Positions 29,048 through 38,112 of a DNA stretch of 64,000 nt are shown piece by piece (the first letter of the stretch is position 1; every line of letters begins with the position of its first letter). The DNA lies in the NCBI GenBank assembly GCA_905233165.1, contig CAJODL010000005.1, forward strand, positions 1 through 64,000. The letters are read 5' to 3'. The position numbers and the translations under genes are program-made. The DNA comes from an uncultured Prevotella sp. (GTDB lineage: Bacteria > Bacteroidota > Bacteroidia > Bacteroidales > Bacteroidaceae). The notes under the pieces are model-generated. The model ran no database searches. It was given only the letters and a program-made list of their open reading frames with translations, and was not told where the DNA came from.

Positions 29048-29327
29048 CGACAGGTCAAAATTACAACTATTTTTCAAACTGACAAAGAAAATTGTAATAT
29101 TTTTCAAAAATAAGTTTTCTCTGTAGAAGGGATTATTAATTCTTGAGACCTCCGGAACAAGCGTCCCCTTGAGCCGGGCAGACAGTTTTCGTTAGAGGCT
29201 TTGAAAGGTGACGGTCTTTTTATGTTTTTAAAGATACGCCGTCTCGTTTTTTGCGCTCTCTTGCTTTTAATGCCATGGTGAGAAAAGTCGGATGAAATCC
29301 AACGAAAATATGAGAGCAAAACCTACA

Positions 29328-29411
29328 TAACGTGTATATAAAAAATTATAAGCCCCTATATACATATAAGTATATATAGGGGCATGTATTTAATTTTGTT
29401 TATACACGTTA
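29328..29411. repeat. Nested inverted repeat (outer TAACGTGTATA/TATACACGTTA, inner GCCCCTATATA/TATATAGGGGC)
   Basis: Arms at 29328-29338/29401-29411 and 29352-29362/29373-29383. Confidence 0.85.
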
Positions 29412-29444
29412 CCTTTGCTCAACGTAAAAGACTTTTTTTTACTG

Positions 29445-29476
29445 CAGTGCACAGGAAAACTTTTTTCAGTGCACTG
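29445..29476. repeat. Hairpin related to the RAYT-adjacent hairpin
   Basis: CAGTGCAC-aggaaaactttttTCA-GTGCACTG. Confidence 0.6.
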
Positions 29477-29583
29477 GAAAAATTCCTACTCTGCACTCCC
29501 GTAAATTGGGAACCCTAATAAAAAACGCAGATGTTAGCGACACATTCCCAGTGTGGGAACCAAATGTTCCCCCGCAGGGAATA

Positions 29584-29634
29584 TAATCTCGTGAGCAGTG
29601 AGCCGTAATCTCACTAAGGACGAGCCGTAATCTC
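29584..29634. repeat. 22-bp direct repeats (TAATCTC...GAGCCG)
   Basis: TAATCTC at 29584, 29606, 29628. Confidence 0.8.
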
Positions 29635-29746
29635 GTCATGAGTAACTTTGACTTAGCAGTCGAAGGTACTCCGTCATGGAAAAAAATAAAAAAAATTGTC
29701 TTTTTATTTGCATTTCTCATAACTTATTCGTACCTTTGACATTGCA

Positions 29747-29837
29747 GTCGAAGGTACTTTCGTTCGAAAATACAACCAAAAATGAAAATAATTTCACTTT
29801 TGTTTGGTATTTTGCTCACTTATTCGTACCTTTGCAG
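29747..29837. repeat. 91-bp inverted repeat, right arm (contains the tig promoter)
   Basis: See left arm; includes TACCTTTG at 29827-29834. Confidence 0.9.
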
Positions 29838-29878
29838 CCAATTTGTGAGAAAATTAAAAATAATACAATCATAAAATT

Positions 29879-31228
29879 ATGAACATTTCATTTGATAACA
29901 CAGAAAAGATTAGCGGCGTACTTACTATCGTTATAGAGGAGGCTGACTATCAGGCAGATGTAAAGAAACAGCTGAACGACTATCGCAAACGTGCAAACAT
30001 TCCTGGATTCCGTCCTGGTATGGCTCCTATGGGTCTCATCAAGAAGCAGGTTGAGCCATCAGTCAAGGTTGACGTCATTAACAAACTCGTTGGTAACAAG
30101 ATTTACGAGTATGTTCGTGAGCAGAAGATTAATATGCTGGGTGAGCCAATGCCACATGAGGGTGAGGCTCCTGTAGATCTCGACCAGCCAGCTCCTTATA
30201 CTCTGAAGTTCGACATCGCTGTTGCTCCAGAGATGGACGTAAAGTTATCAAAGCACAACAAGATAGCATACTATGACATTCAGGTTGATGAGAAGATGGT
30301 TAACGACCAGATTGACGCTTACGCTTCTCGTGGCGGTAAGTATGAGAAGGTTGACGACTACAAGGAAGGCGACATGCTGAAGGGCGACCTTCGCGAGCTC
30401 AATGCTGACGGTTCTACAAAGGAAGGTGGCATAGAGGTTGCTGACGCTGTAATGCTGCCTGGATATATGAAGAATGAGGATGAAAAGAAGAAGTTCGGCA
30501 AGTGTAAGGCTGGCGACATCATCTCTTTCAACCCAAAGAAGGCTTTTGAGTCTGAGATAGAGATTTCTTCTCTCCTGAAGATAACAAAGGAAGAGGCTCA
30601 GAACATTGAGGCTGACTTCTCATACCAGATTACTGAAATCACTCGCTACGTAAAGCATGCTATCGACCAGGAACTCTTCGACCAGACTTTTGGCGAGGGC
30701 AATGTAAAGAGCGAGAAGGAATTCAAGGAAAAGATTGAGGCTAATCTGAAGGAGCAGCTCGCTATGAATGCTGAGTACAGATTCCTTGCTGACGTTCGTG
30801 CTTATGTAGAGAAGAAACTTGGTAAGGTAGAGTATGCTGACTCTATCATGAAGCGCATCATGCTTGCCAACAACAAGGACAAGGATATGGACTATGTTGA
30901 GAAGAACTACGAGTCAAGCATCAAGGAACTCACATGGCACCTGGCTAAGAACCAGCTCCTTGAGCAGTGTGAGGTGAAGATTGAGGATGCCGACGTTAAG
31001 GAGGTAGCCAAAGAGATGACTCGCATGCAGTTTGCTCAGTATGGTATGTCAAACATCCCAGAGGAGTACATCGAGAACTATGCTGAGGAAATGCTGAAGA
31101 AGCCAGAGCAGGTTGACCAGCTCGTTAACCAGGCTGCTGACCGCAAGCTGATGAAGGCTCTGAAGGATGTTGTTACTCTGGAAGAGAAGCAGATTAGCTT
31201 CGAGGAGTTTAATAAGCTGGCTCAGTAG
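29879..31228 (+). CDS. tig: Trigger factor
   Basis: YRKRANIPGFRPGMAPMGLIKKQ, 449 aa, three-domain layout. Confidence 0.92.
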   Translation: MNISFDNTEKISGVLTIVIEEADYQADVKKQLNDYRKRANIPGFRPGMAPMGLIKKQVEPSVKVDVINKLVGNKIYEYVREQKINMLGEPMPHEGEAPVDLDQPAPYTLKFDIAVAPEMDVKLSKHNKIAYYDIQVDEKMVNDQIDAYASRGGKYEKVDDYKEGDMLKGDLRELNADGSTKEGGIEVADAVMLPGYMKNEDEKKKFGKCKAGDIISFNPKKAFESEIEISSLLKITKEEAQNIEADFSYQITEITRYVKHAIDQELFDQTFGEGNVKSEKEFKEKIEANLKEQLAMNAEYRFLADVRAYVEKKLGKVEYADSIMKRIMLANNKDKDMDYVEKNYESSIKELTWHLAKNQLLEQCEVKIEDADVKEVAKEMTRMQFAQYGMSNIPEEYIENYAEEMLKKPEQVDQLVNQAADRKLMKALKDVVTLEEKQISFEEFNKLAQ

Positions 31229-31295
31229 TTTCAGGTTTCAAGTTTCAGGTTTCAGGTTAAGACCTTTGACCTTAGACCTTTGACCTTTGACCTTA
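31228..31295. repeat. Composite heptamer array (GTTTCAG then GACCTTT)
   Basis: Units counted individually. Confidence 0.9.
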
Positions 31296-31318
31296 AGATA
31301 AACACATTATTTATATAT

Positions 31319-31355
31319 AAAAGCACCAGTTGGGGACTATCCAATTGGTGCTTTT
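31319..31355 (+). terminator. Intrinsic terminator after tig
   Basis: AAAAGCACCAGTTGG...CCAATTGGTGCTTTT. Confidence 0.8.
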
Positions 31356-31449
31356 GTGTTAAATTATGCTAAAAACACAATATTCTGCAAAAGTTACACA
31401 ACAGGTTTAAATGTTTTTTTATACCTTTGCATGCAGAAAAGCAATTATT

Positions 31450-31764
31450 ATGGCAAAACAGATACTTACGATATTATCATTGACTATGGCACTGACATTT
31501 ATGCCATGTATGCAGAATACTGCTTCTGCACGCATTGAGCTCAGTGAAATAGAACAACCCGTAAAGATAGAACTGACGGGTAACACTTTAGCGGTATCTG
31601 GTGCTCAGGGCAAGGTGCTGCATATATACAATCTCATTGGTGTTGAGATTTTGGTAGCAAAGATTGACAGCAACCTGAAATATTTCGACCTCACCAATCT
31701 TCCAAAGGGCATCTACCCCGTTAAGGTAGGTAATATCTCAAAGAAGATAAGCATTCAAAGATAA
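31450..31764 (+). CDS. Small exported protein ending in a T9SS-like sorting-tail sequence
   Basis: MAKQILTILSLTMALTFMPC leader; DLTNLPKGIYPVKVGNISKKISIQR C-terminus. Confidence 0.6.
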   Translation: MAKQILTILSLTMALTFMPCMQNTASARIELSEIEQPVKIELTGNTLAVSGAQGKVLHIYNLIGVEILVAKIDSNLKYFDLTNLPKGIYPVKVGNISKKISIQR

Positions 31765-31769
31765 ATTCT

Positions 31770-32339
31770 ATGGATGAGCAGGCGCTCCTACAAGCTCTGC
31801 GCAATACTGAGACGCGGCATAGAGCGTTCACCCAAATCGTAAATCAATATAGCGAGAAGGTTTATTGGATTGTGCGTCATATTGTCGGCACCCACGAGGA
31901 TGCAGACGATGTGGTGCAGAATACCTTTATAAAGCTATGGAACAAGATTGACGATTTTCGTGGTGACTCAAAGCTATCTACATGGATGCATCGTGTTGCA
32001 GTAAATGAAGCCCTCGATTTCCTGAGACGTGAAAAGAAACACAAGGACAACCTTACTGACGACTCTGTAATAACAGATCGCACCTCTGGAGAGGTCTCTT
32101 TGGGCGGTTTCTCTGACATATACTTTGATGGCGACGAACTGGACAAGGTGTTGAGAGACATCATCGACACATTGCCCGAAGCACAAAGAACAGTATTCTG
32201 CATGAGATACTTTGACAATATGTCGTACAAGGAGATTTCGGAGATACTGGGAACCTCGGAAGGAGGTCTGAAAGCCAACTATCATCATGCAGTAGAAAAA
32301 ATAAAATTAAACCTTTCGCAACGCATGACGTCAATATGA
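31770..32339 (+). CDS. ECF-type RNA polymerase sigma factor
   Basis: HEDADDVVQNTFIKLWNKIDDFRGDSKLSTWMHRVAVNEALDFLRR; MSYKEISEILGTSEGGLKANYHHAVEKIK. Confidence 0.92.
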   Translation: MDEQALLQALRNTETRHRAFTQIVNQYSEKVYWIVRHIVGTHEDADDVVQNTFIKLWNKIDDFRGDSKLSTWMHRVAVNEALDFLRREKKHKDNLTDDSVITDRTSGEVSLGGFSDIYFDGDELDKVLRDIIDTLPEAQRTVFCMRYFDNMSYKEISEILGTSEGGLKANYHHAVEKIKLNLSQRMTSI

Positions 32340-32369
32340 TGTAACTAACATATTAAAGAAGTATAAAGG

Positions 32370-32747
32370 ATGATGAACGTAAATCTTGACAAATTCACGG
32401 ACAAAGGCCAATATAAGGTGCCAGAAGGATATTTCGATACCCTTGCAGACCGTATTATGGCTAACATTCCAGAAGCTCCGATACAAGAGAAGAAGCAGAA
32501 GAAGTCAGCAAAAATCATATCTCTCAATACCAGAGTTAAAATTGCTGTTGCAGCAGCTATTGCCGGTGCTCTCATCAGCAGTATAACAGTACGTCTGTAC
32601 CAGCAAGACAAAAAACTTGCCGATGTTAACACAAAGACAGAAATGACAACAACCCCTGAAACATACGGCGAGGAGTATGTAAATGACTACATCGACTATG
32701 CTATGGTTGATGAGGATGATATTTACAAATACTTATCTGAAAACTAA
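32370..32747 (+). CDS. Putative anti-sigma-like membrane protein
   Basis: Short cytosolic segment then VKIAVAAAIAGALISSITVRLY; follows the sigma factor. Confidence 0.55.
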   Translation: MMNVNLDKFTDKGQYKVPEGYFDTLADRIMANIPEAPIQEKKQKKSAKIISLNTRVKIAVAAAIAGALISSITVRLYQQDKKLADVNTKTEMTTTPETYGEEYVNDYIDYAMVDEDDIYKYLSEN

Positions 32748-32769
32748 TTTTCTTAAAATACCCACTTTA

Positions 32770-33228
32770 ATGAATATAAGACAATTTTTCTTTATATTGG
32801 CGCTGATGCTCACCACACTTACTGTGAGTGCACAGTCACCAAAGCATCATGACCGTCCTGACAAAGAACATAAATTCAACCCTGAGCAGTTTGCACGCGC
32901 CCAAGAGGCTTTCATAGTGAAAGAGGCACAGCTGACACAACAGGAGACAGCAGCATTTATGCCTGTATTCAGGGAGATGTTGCAGAAGCAGAGAACTCTC
33001 TTCAGACAATATCGTCAATTCGCCCATGCAAAGCCACAAAACGACAAAGAGGCTGCAAAGCTGTTAAAGGACGTTGATGACCTGGATTTGCAGATAAAGA
33101 AAATCGAAATTGATTATCATGCAAAATTCTGCAAGGTGATATCACCAATGAAGGTGTATCAGGTGCATAAGGCAATGAACAGGTTCAAGCACATCACAAT
33201 GGAGCGTGTGGCAAAGCGCAAGAACTAA
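32770..33228 (+). CDS. Exported Spy/CpxP-like protein
   Basis: Signal peptide MNIRQFFFILALMLTTLTVSAQ, helical Lys/Gln-rich body. Confidence 0.55.
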   Translation: MNIRQFFFILALMLTTLTVSAQSPKHHDRPDKEHKFNPEQFARAQEAFIVKEAQLTQQETAAFMPVFREMLQKQRTLFRQYRQFAHAKPQNDKEAAKLLKDVDDLDLQIKKIEIDYHAKFCKVISPMKVYQVHKAMNRFKHITMERVAKRKN

Positions 33229-33929
33229 TAATCCCTGCTAATAGACTCAGCAAAAAGACGATATATTTCACGTGTCAGATGGTCTTCAATCATGGCCATC
33301 TGTTTTTTTATCACCTCCTTGTCGCCACGCCTCATAGGACCTGTCTGTGCATCCTTTGGAGACATGATGCAAGCCTTGGATGCTGTCTCACGAATGAGAG
33401 GACCAAAGAGTTTGAAATCAAGCCCTTCCTTCTCTACGAGTTTCTCTGCCAGACGATAGCAATGATTTGAGAGATTGGAAGCAAAGACAGCAGCCAGATG
33501 CAGCTTCTTACGGGTTTCGGAATCAGCCTCTGTGACATGTTGGGAAATGCTATTGGCAAGTTCCTCAACGACCTTCTTGGCATCAGCATTGGCAGCCTCT
33601 ATAAAAATAGGAATCTCAGAGAAATCAACCCTCTTGTCTTTTGAGAAAGACTGCATAGGATAAAGCACTCCAGAAAGACTACCCATAGGCACACTGCCGG
33701 CAGTATGGACGACAACAGGAGAAGGAGTGGCTTGCAGTACACCACTCTGCTCTATCTGACTGAAAACTATGTTGATAGCATCATCCTTTACACAGATGAT
33801 ATAGACATCAGCACCAGCAACAATCTTCTCATTGCGATGCCACACCTGAAGTATCTCATGACCTGCATCCAAAAGAGCATAACGCAACTGGGTGCCAAGA
33901 TTTCCTGAACCTAAAATTACTACTTTCAT
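33225..33929 (-). CDS. Rossmann-fold / DUF2520 oxidoreductase-like protein
   Basis: MKVVILGSGNLGTQLRYALLDAGHEI; VYIICVKDDAI; VHTAGSVPMGSL. Confidence 0.82.
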   Translation of the reverse strand: MKVVILGSGNLGTQLRYALLDAGHEILQVWHRNEKIVAGADVYIICVKDDAINIVFSQIEQSGVLQATPSPVVVHTAGSVPMGSLSGVLYPMQSFSKDKRVDFSEIPIFIEAANADAKKVVEELANSISQHVTEADSETRKKLHLAAVFASNLSNHCYRLAEKLVEKEGLDFKLFGPLIRETASKACIMSPKDAQTGPMRRGDKEVIKKQMAMIEDHLTREIYRLFAESISRDY

Positions 33930-34047
33930 AGCCCCAAAGGTACAAAGTACCTTAAATATTTCGATTATATTTCCGCTTTTTTATACCAAAACCCACGCAT
34001 TTAACTTCTTTTAACCCATATATAAGATTTAACTCCTTAAAAAATCG

Positions 34048-34055
34048 TACCTTTG
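34048..34055 (+). promoter_or_regulatory. -7 element (TACCTTTG) of the pan/coa operon
   Basis: TACCTTTG 8 nt upstream of the panB ATG. Confidence 0.6.
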
Positions 34056-34063
34056 CACCCCGT

Positions 34064-34858
34064 ATGAAAAAGACAATATTTGATTTTCTAAGTCTCAAGG
34101 GTAAGAGGGGGCTCAGTGTCCTTACTGCCTATGACTATCTCACAGCAAAGACGATAGATGAAGCTGGTGTTGATATGATACTTGTGGGTGACTCATTGGG
34201 AAATGTCATAATGGGATATGACAACACCCTTGCCGTTACTGTGGAAGACATGATACATCATGGCAAAGCCGTTTGTCGTGGTGCACAAAATACTTTCGTT
34301 ATGGTTGACATGCCGTTTATATCATACCAGACATCTGTAAGGGATGCTGTCATCAATGCCGGACGCATAATAAGCGAGACCAACTGTCAGGCAGTAAAGC
34401 TGGAAGGTGGTGTGGAATATGCAGACAGAATAAAGGCTATCACAGAAGCCGGAATACCTGTTGTAGCACACATAGGAATGACTCCACAGAGTTTCAACAC
34501 CCTCGGAGGTTTTAAGGTTCAGGGAAAGACAGAAAAATCTGCACAGAAGATTCTTGATGATGCCAAAGCAGTTGTAGAGGCTGGTGCCTTTGCTATAACG
34601 CTGGAGTGTGTGCCAGAATCAATTGCAGCACAGATAACAGAATCTACAGATGCCATAACCATCGGAATCGGTGCCGGCAACAAGTGCGATGCACAGGTAT
34701 TGGTTTGGCAGGATATGGCTGGTTACAGCAATGGATTCGTACCAAAGTTCGTGAAGCAATATGCCAATGTTCATGACACCCTGCTGGAAGCATTCAAGCA
34801 ATACAAGGAGGAAGTAGCGAACCACACTTTCCCAGATAAAGAACATACATTTCACTAA
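34064..34858 (+). CDS. panB: 3-methyl-2-oxobutanoate hydroxymethyltransferase
   Basis: LTAYDYLTAKTIDEAGVDMILVGDSLGNVIMGYDNT. Confidence 0.96.
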   Translation: MKKTIFDFLSLKGKRGLSVLTAYDYLTAKTIDEAGVDMILVGDSLGNVIMGYDNTLAVTVEDMIHHGKAVCRGAQNTFVMVDMPFISYQTSVRDAVINAGRIISETNCQAVKLEGGVEYADRIKAITEAGIPVVAHIGMTPQSFNTLGGFKVQGKTEKSAQKILDDAKAVVEAGAFAITLECVPESIAAQITESTDAITIGIGAGNKCDAQVLVWQDMAGYSNGFVPKFVKQYANVHDTLLEAFKQYKEEVANHTFPDKEHTFH

Positions 34859-34878
34859 ACACAGTTACTAAACAAGAT

Positions 34879-35721
34879 ATGCAACTCGTACACACAATAG
34901 CAGAGGTTAGAGAGATTGTCTCTTCATGGAGGAAAGAAGGACTCTCTGTAGGATTGGTGCCTACTATGGGATACCTGCATGAGGGTCACCAGAGTCTGAT
35001 AAAGAAGTCTGTAGAACAGAATGACCGCACAGTGGTTTCTGTTTTCGTTAACCCAATACAATTTGGCCCTAACGAGGACCTGGCTACCTATCCACGCGAC
35101 ATCAACCGCGATATGGAGAAAGTTAGCGAAGCAGGCGGCGACCTTATCTTCAATCCAGAACCAAGTGAGATGTACCCAGGACATTTCACATCATTCATCG
35201 ACACAACAGAGACAACAGAACTGCTCTGTGGTGCTGTGCGTCCGATACACTTCAGAGGTGTCTGCACAGTAGTTGGAAAACTCTTCAACATTGTATGTCC
35301 AGACCGTGCCTACTTTGGTCAGAAGGATGCGCAGCAGCTGGCAACGATAAAGCGTTTTACAAGAGACCTCAACTTCCCTATTGAGATTGTAGCATGCCCA
35401 ATAATCCGCGAAGAGGACGGCCTGGCTAAGTCAAGCCGCAACACTTACCTCTCACCAGAAGAGCGCAAGGCTGCCCTGATTCTCTCACAGAGCCTGAAGT
35501 TAGGTAAGAAGGCTATCGAAGAAGGCGAGAAATCAGCAAAGAAAGTAATCGACATCATTACGACAAACATAAAGACAGAGCCATTGGCACGCATTGACTA
35601 CGTTGAAGTGGTAGATTTTGAGAATATACAACGTGTCGATACTATCGAAGGCGAGACACTCGTTGCCATAGCTGTTTACATTGGTAAAACAAGACTCATA
35701 GATAACTTTATATGCAAATAA
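34879..35721 (+). CDS. panC: Pantothenate synthetase
   Basis: [37 protein letters not shown]. Confidence 0.96.
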   Translation: MQLVHTIAEVREIVSSWRKEGLSVGLVPTMGYLHEGHQSLIKKSVEQNDRTVVSVFVNPIQFGPNEDLATYPRDINRDMEKVSEAGGDLIFNPEPSEMYPGHFTSFIDTTETTELLCGAVRPIHFRGVCTVVGKLFNIVCPDRAYFGQKDAQQLATIKRFTRDLNFPIEIVACPIIREEDGLAKSSRNTYLSPEERKAALILSQSLKLGKKAIEEGEKSAKKVIDIITTNIKTEPLARIDYVEVVDFENIQRVDTIEGETLVAIAVYIGKTRLIDNFICK

Positions 35722-36095
35722 TACTATTGAAGTCTAAGATACACAGGGCTACTGTTACACAGGCAGACCTTAACTATGTCGGCAGTATCACTATCGATTC
35801 TGACTTGCTCCGCGAATCGGGAATACAGGAATACGAAAAGGTGGAGATAGCAGACATCACAAATGGTAACCGCCTTGAGACATACGCCATTGCAGGAGAA
35901 GCCGGCTCTGGTATAATATGCCTTAACGGTGCTGCTGCCAAGCTCGTAAACCCTGGTGACAAAATCATCATCATGGCTTATGCTAATATGACTCCCGAAG
36001 AGGCAAAGAGCCATAAGCCGACAGTGATTTTCGTGGATGACAATAACGCCATTACGAGAAAAGCAAACTACGAGAAGCACGGACTGTTATGTTAG
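35712..36095 (+). CDS. panD: Aspartate 1-decarboxylase
   Basis: [24 protein letters not shown]. Confidence 0.96.
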   Translation: MQIILLKSKIHRATVTQADLNYVGSITIDSDLLRESGIQEYEKVEIADITNGNRLETYAIAGEAGSGIICLNGAAAKLVNPGDKIIIMAYANMTPEEAKSHKPTVIFVDDNNAITRKANYEKHGLLC

Positions 36096-37279
36096 CAGGA
36101 AAGACCATAGTACTGGGAGTAACGGGAAGCATTGCGGCATATAAGATTGCCAACCTGGCGTCTATGCTGGTGAAGCAGCATGCTGATGTGCATGTCATCA
36201 TGACAAAGAACGCATGTCAGTTCATTACTCCTATGACTTTCGAGACGCTGACAGAAAACAAATGCATCGTTGACACCTTTGACAGAAACTTCTCTTTCGA
36301 CGTAAAACACGTTTCACTGGCAAAGGCAGCAGACCTCATCCTTATTGCCCCATGTACAGCAAACGTAATCGGCAAGATTGCCGGAGGCATCTGTGACGAT
36401 ATGCTGACGACAACAGTGATGGCGACAAAGGCTCCCGTCATCATCTCTCCTGCAATGAATACCGGAATGTGGGAGAACCCAATACTGCAGGACAACATCA
36501 AGAAGTTAGAGAATTACGGCTACACCATCATCGAGCCTGCTTCCGGACGCTTAGCTTGTGGCGATATCGGCAGCGGCAAAATGCCTTCCGAGGAAATTCT
36601 CATGCAGCATATCATGTTGCAGGTGGCCAAGGAGAAAGATTTTGCAGGAAAGAAAATCCTCATCACTGCAGGACCGACCCAGGAAGCCATTGACCCAGTA
36701 AGATATATCACCAACCACTCTTCAGGCAAGATGGGATATGCCATTGCCAAGATGGCTGCGCTACGTGGTGCCGAGGTGTCATTGATATCCGGTCCGGTAG
36801 CAATAGAGCCTTATATGGGAGTACACCTCGTAAATGTCACCTCGGCAGAAGATATGTACAACGTAGTGACAACCCACTACGACTATTTCGACATCATCAT
36901 AGCATGTGCTGCCGTTGCTGACTATACCCCAGCGGAATACAAAGACCAGAAGATAAAGAAAGGCAACAATGACGAGGAGGCAAAGATAGCACTGAAGCGC
37001 ACCAACGACATCCTCGCTTTCCTCGGTGAGCATAAGAAGGAAAACCAGTTGCTTGTTGGTTTCTCTATGGAGACAGAAAACCTCATCGAGAACTCACGCA
37101 AGAAACTGCTGAAAAAGAATGCCGACATTATCTGTGCCAACACTATCTCTGCCGGAAAGAGCGGATTCCAGTGTGACACCAACGAAATAACCATTATCAC
37201 CCCAACAGCAGTAACCGAATTGCCACTGTGCAGCAAGGAAGAAACTGCTGACAAAATCCTTGACTCATGCATTTGCTAA
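36089..37279 (+). CDS. coaBC: Bifunctional phosphopantothenoylcysteine decarboxylase / phosphopantothenate-cysteine ligase
   Basis: [55 protein letters not shown]. Confidence 0.95.
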   Translation: MLAGKTIVLGVTGSIAAYKIANLASMLVKQHADVHVIMTKNACQFITPMTFETLTENKCIVDTFDRNFSFDVKHVSLAKAADLILIAPCTANVIGKIAGGICDDMLTTTVMATKAPVIISPAMNTGMWENPILQDNIKKLENYGYTIIEPASGRLACGDIGSGKMPSEEILMQHIMLQVAKEKDFAGKKILITAGPTQEAIDPVRYITNHSSGKMGYAIAKMAALRGAEVSLISGPVAIEPYMGVHLVNVTSAEDMYNVVTTHYDYFDIIIACAAVADYTPAEYKDQKIKKGNNDEEAKIALKRTNDILAFLGEHKKENQLLVGFSMETENLIENSRKKLLKKNADIICANTISAGKSGFQCDTNEITIITPTAVTELPLCSKEETADKILDSCIC

Positions 37280-38070
37280 TTGACATCGGCAACTCTACTG
37301 TTGTTGTTGCCGTAACAGACGACAGTGGCGCAATCTTCAAGACATGGCGCTATAAGACCCTTAAAGACCAGACCATGGCCTACTATCGTCATGAACTTTA
37401 TACGGGTTCGAAGAAATACAAGATTGATTTCTCACAGATATCAAGGGTGTTTATTTCGTCTGTTGTCCCAGAGGTCAACGACGACATAGCACAGGCCATC
37501 TCAGACCTTACAGGAGTAACCCCGCTGTTCTTCTCCATAGAGCATGCCAAGCGTTTTATGACCTTTGACGTGGAGTCTCCGTCACAGGTGGGAAAAGACA
37601 GGCTGGCCGATGCGATAGGCGCTATATGCCATTATGGTACTCCTGCTATCATCATCGACATGGGAACAGCTACTACCATCAGCGTTATTGATGAGAACAG
37701 ACGTTTCCTCGGAGGTATGATAATCCCAGGCACGAAAACATCTCTTGCTGCCCTTAGCAACAGAGCATCGCAACTGCCATCCATCACCATAGAGCATCCA
37801 AACGATGTCATTGGCAAGAATACCCTTGACAATATGCTCAGCGGCATAGTATATGGTACTGCTGCCATGATTGACGGAATAATTGAGAAGATTATCTCGG
37901 AGCTGCCCGACAGCGCGTCTTACAAGTCTCCGAAACTGATAGCCACCGGTGGTATGGCAAAAACCATCATGCCATATTGTGAGCATGATATTACAGTTGA
38001 TGACCACCTTATATTTAAAGGACTGGACATCGCCTGTTCCACCACCCTCGGCATAGAGGTTAGTGCGTAA
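37267..38070 (+). CDS. coaX: Type III pantothenate kinase
   Basis: [40 protein letters not shown]. Confidence 0.93.
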   Translation: MHLLIDIGNSTVVVAVTDDSGAIFKTWRYKTLKDQTMAYYRHELYTGSKKYKIDFSQISRVFISSVVPEVNDDIAQAISDLTGVTPLFFSIEHAKRFMTFDVESPSQVGKDRLADAIGAICHYGTPAIIIDMGTATTISVIDENRRFLGGMIIPGTKTSLAALSNRASQLPSITIEHPNDVIGKNTLDNMLSGIVYGTAAMIDGIIEKIISELPDSASYKSPKLIATGGMAKTIMPYCEHDITVDDHLIFKGLDIACSTTLGIEVSA

Positions 38071-38112
38071 TCGTATTTTAGAAATTCATCCCTCGCAGCG
38101 AGGGAAGACTTT

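Noticed and set aside
29466-29720. 84-aa minus-strand ORF between the 91-bp inverted repeats
   Set aside because: Overlaps direct repeats and hairpins; no domain or leader, treated as non-coding.
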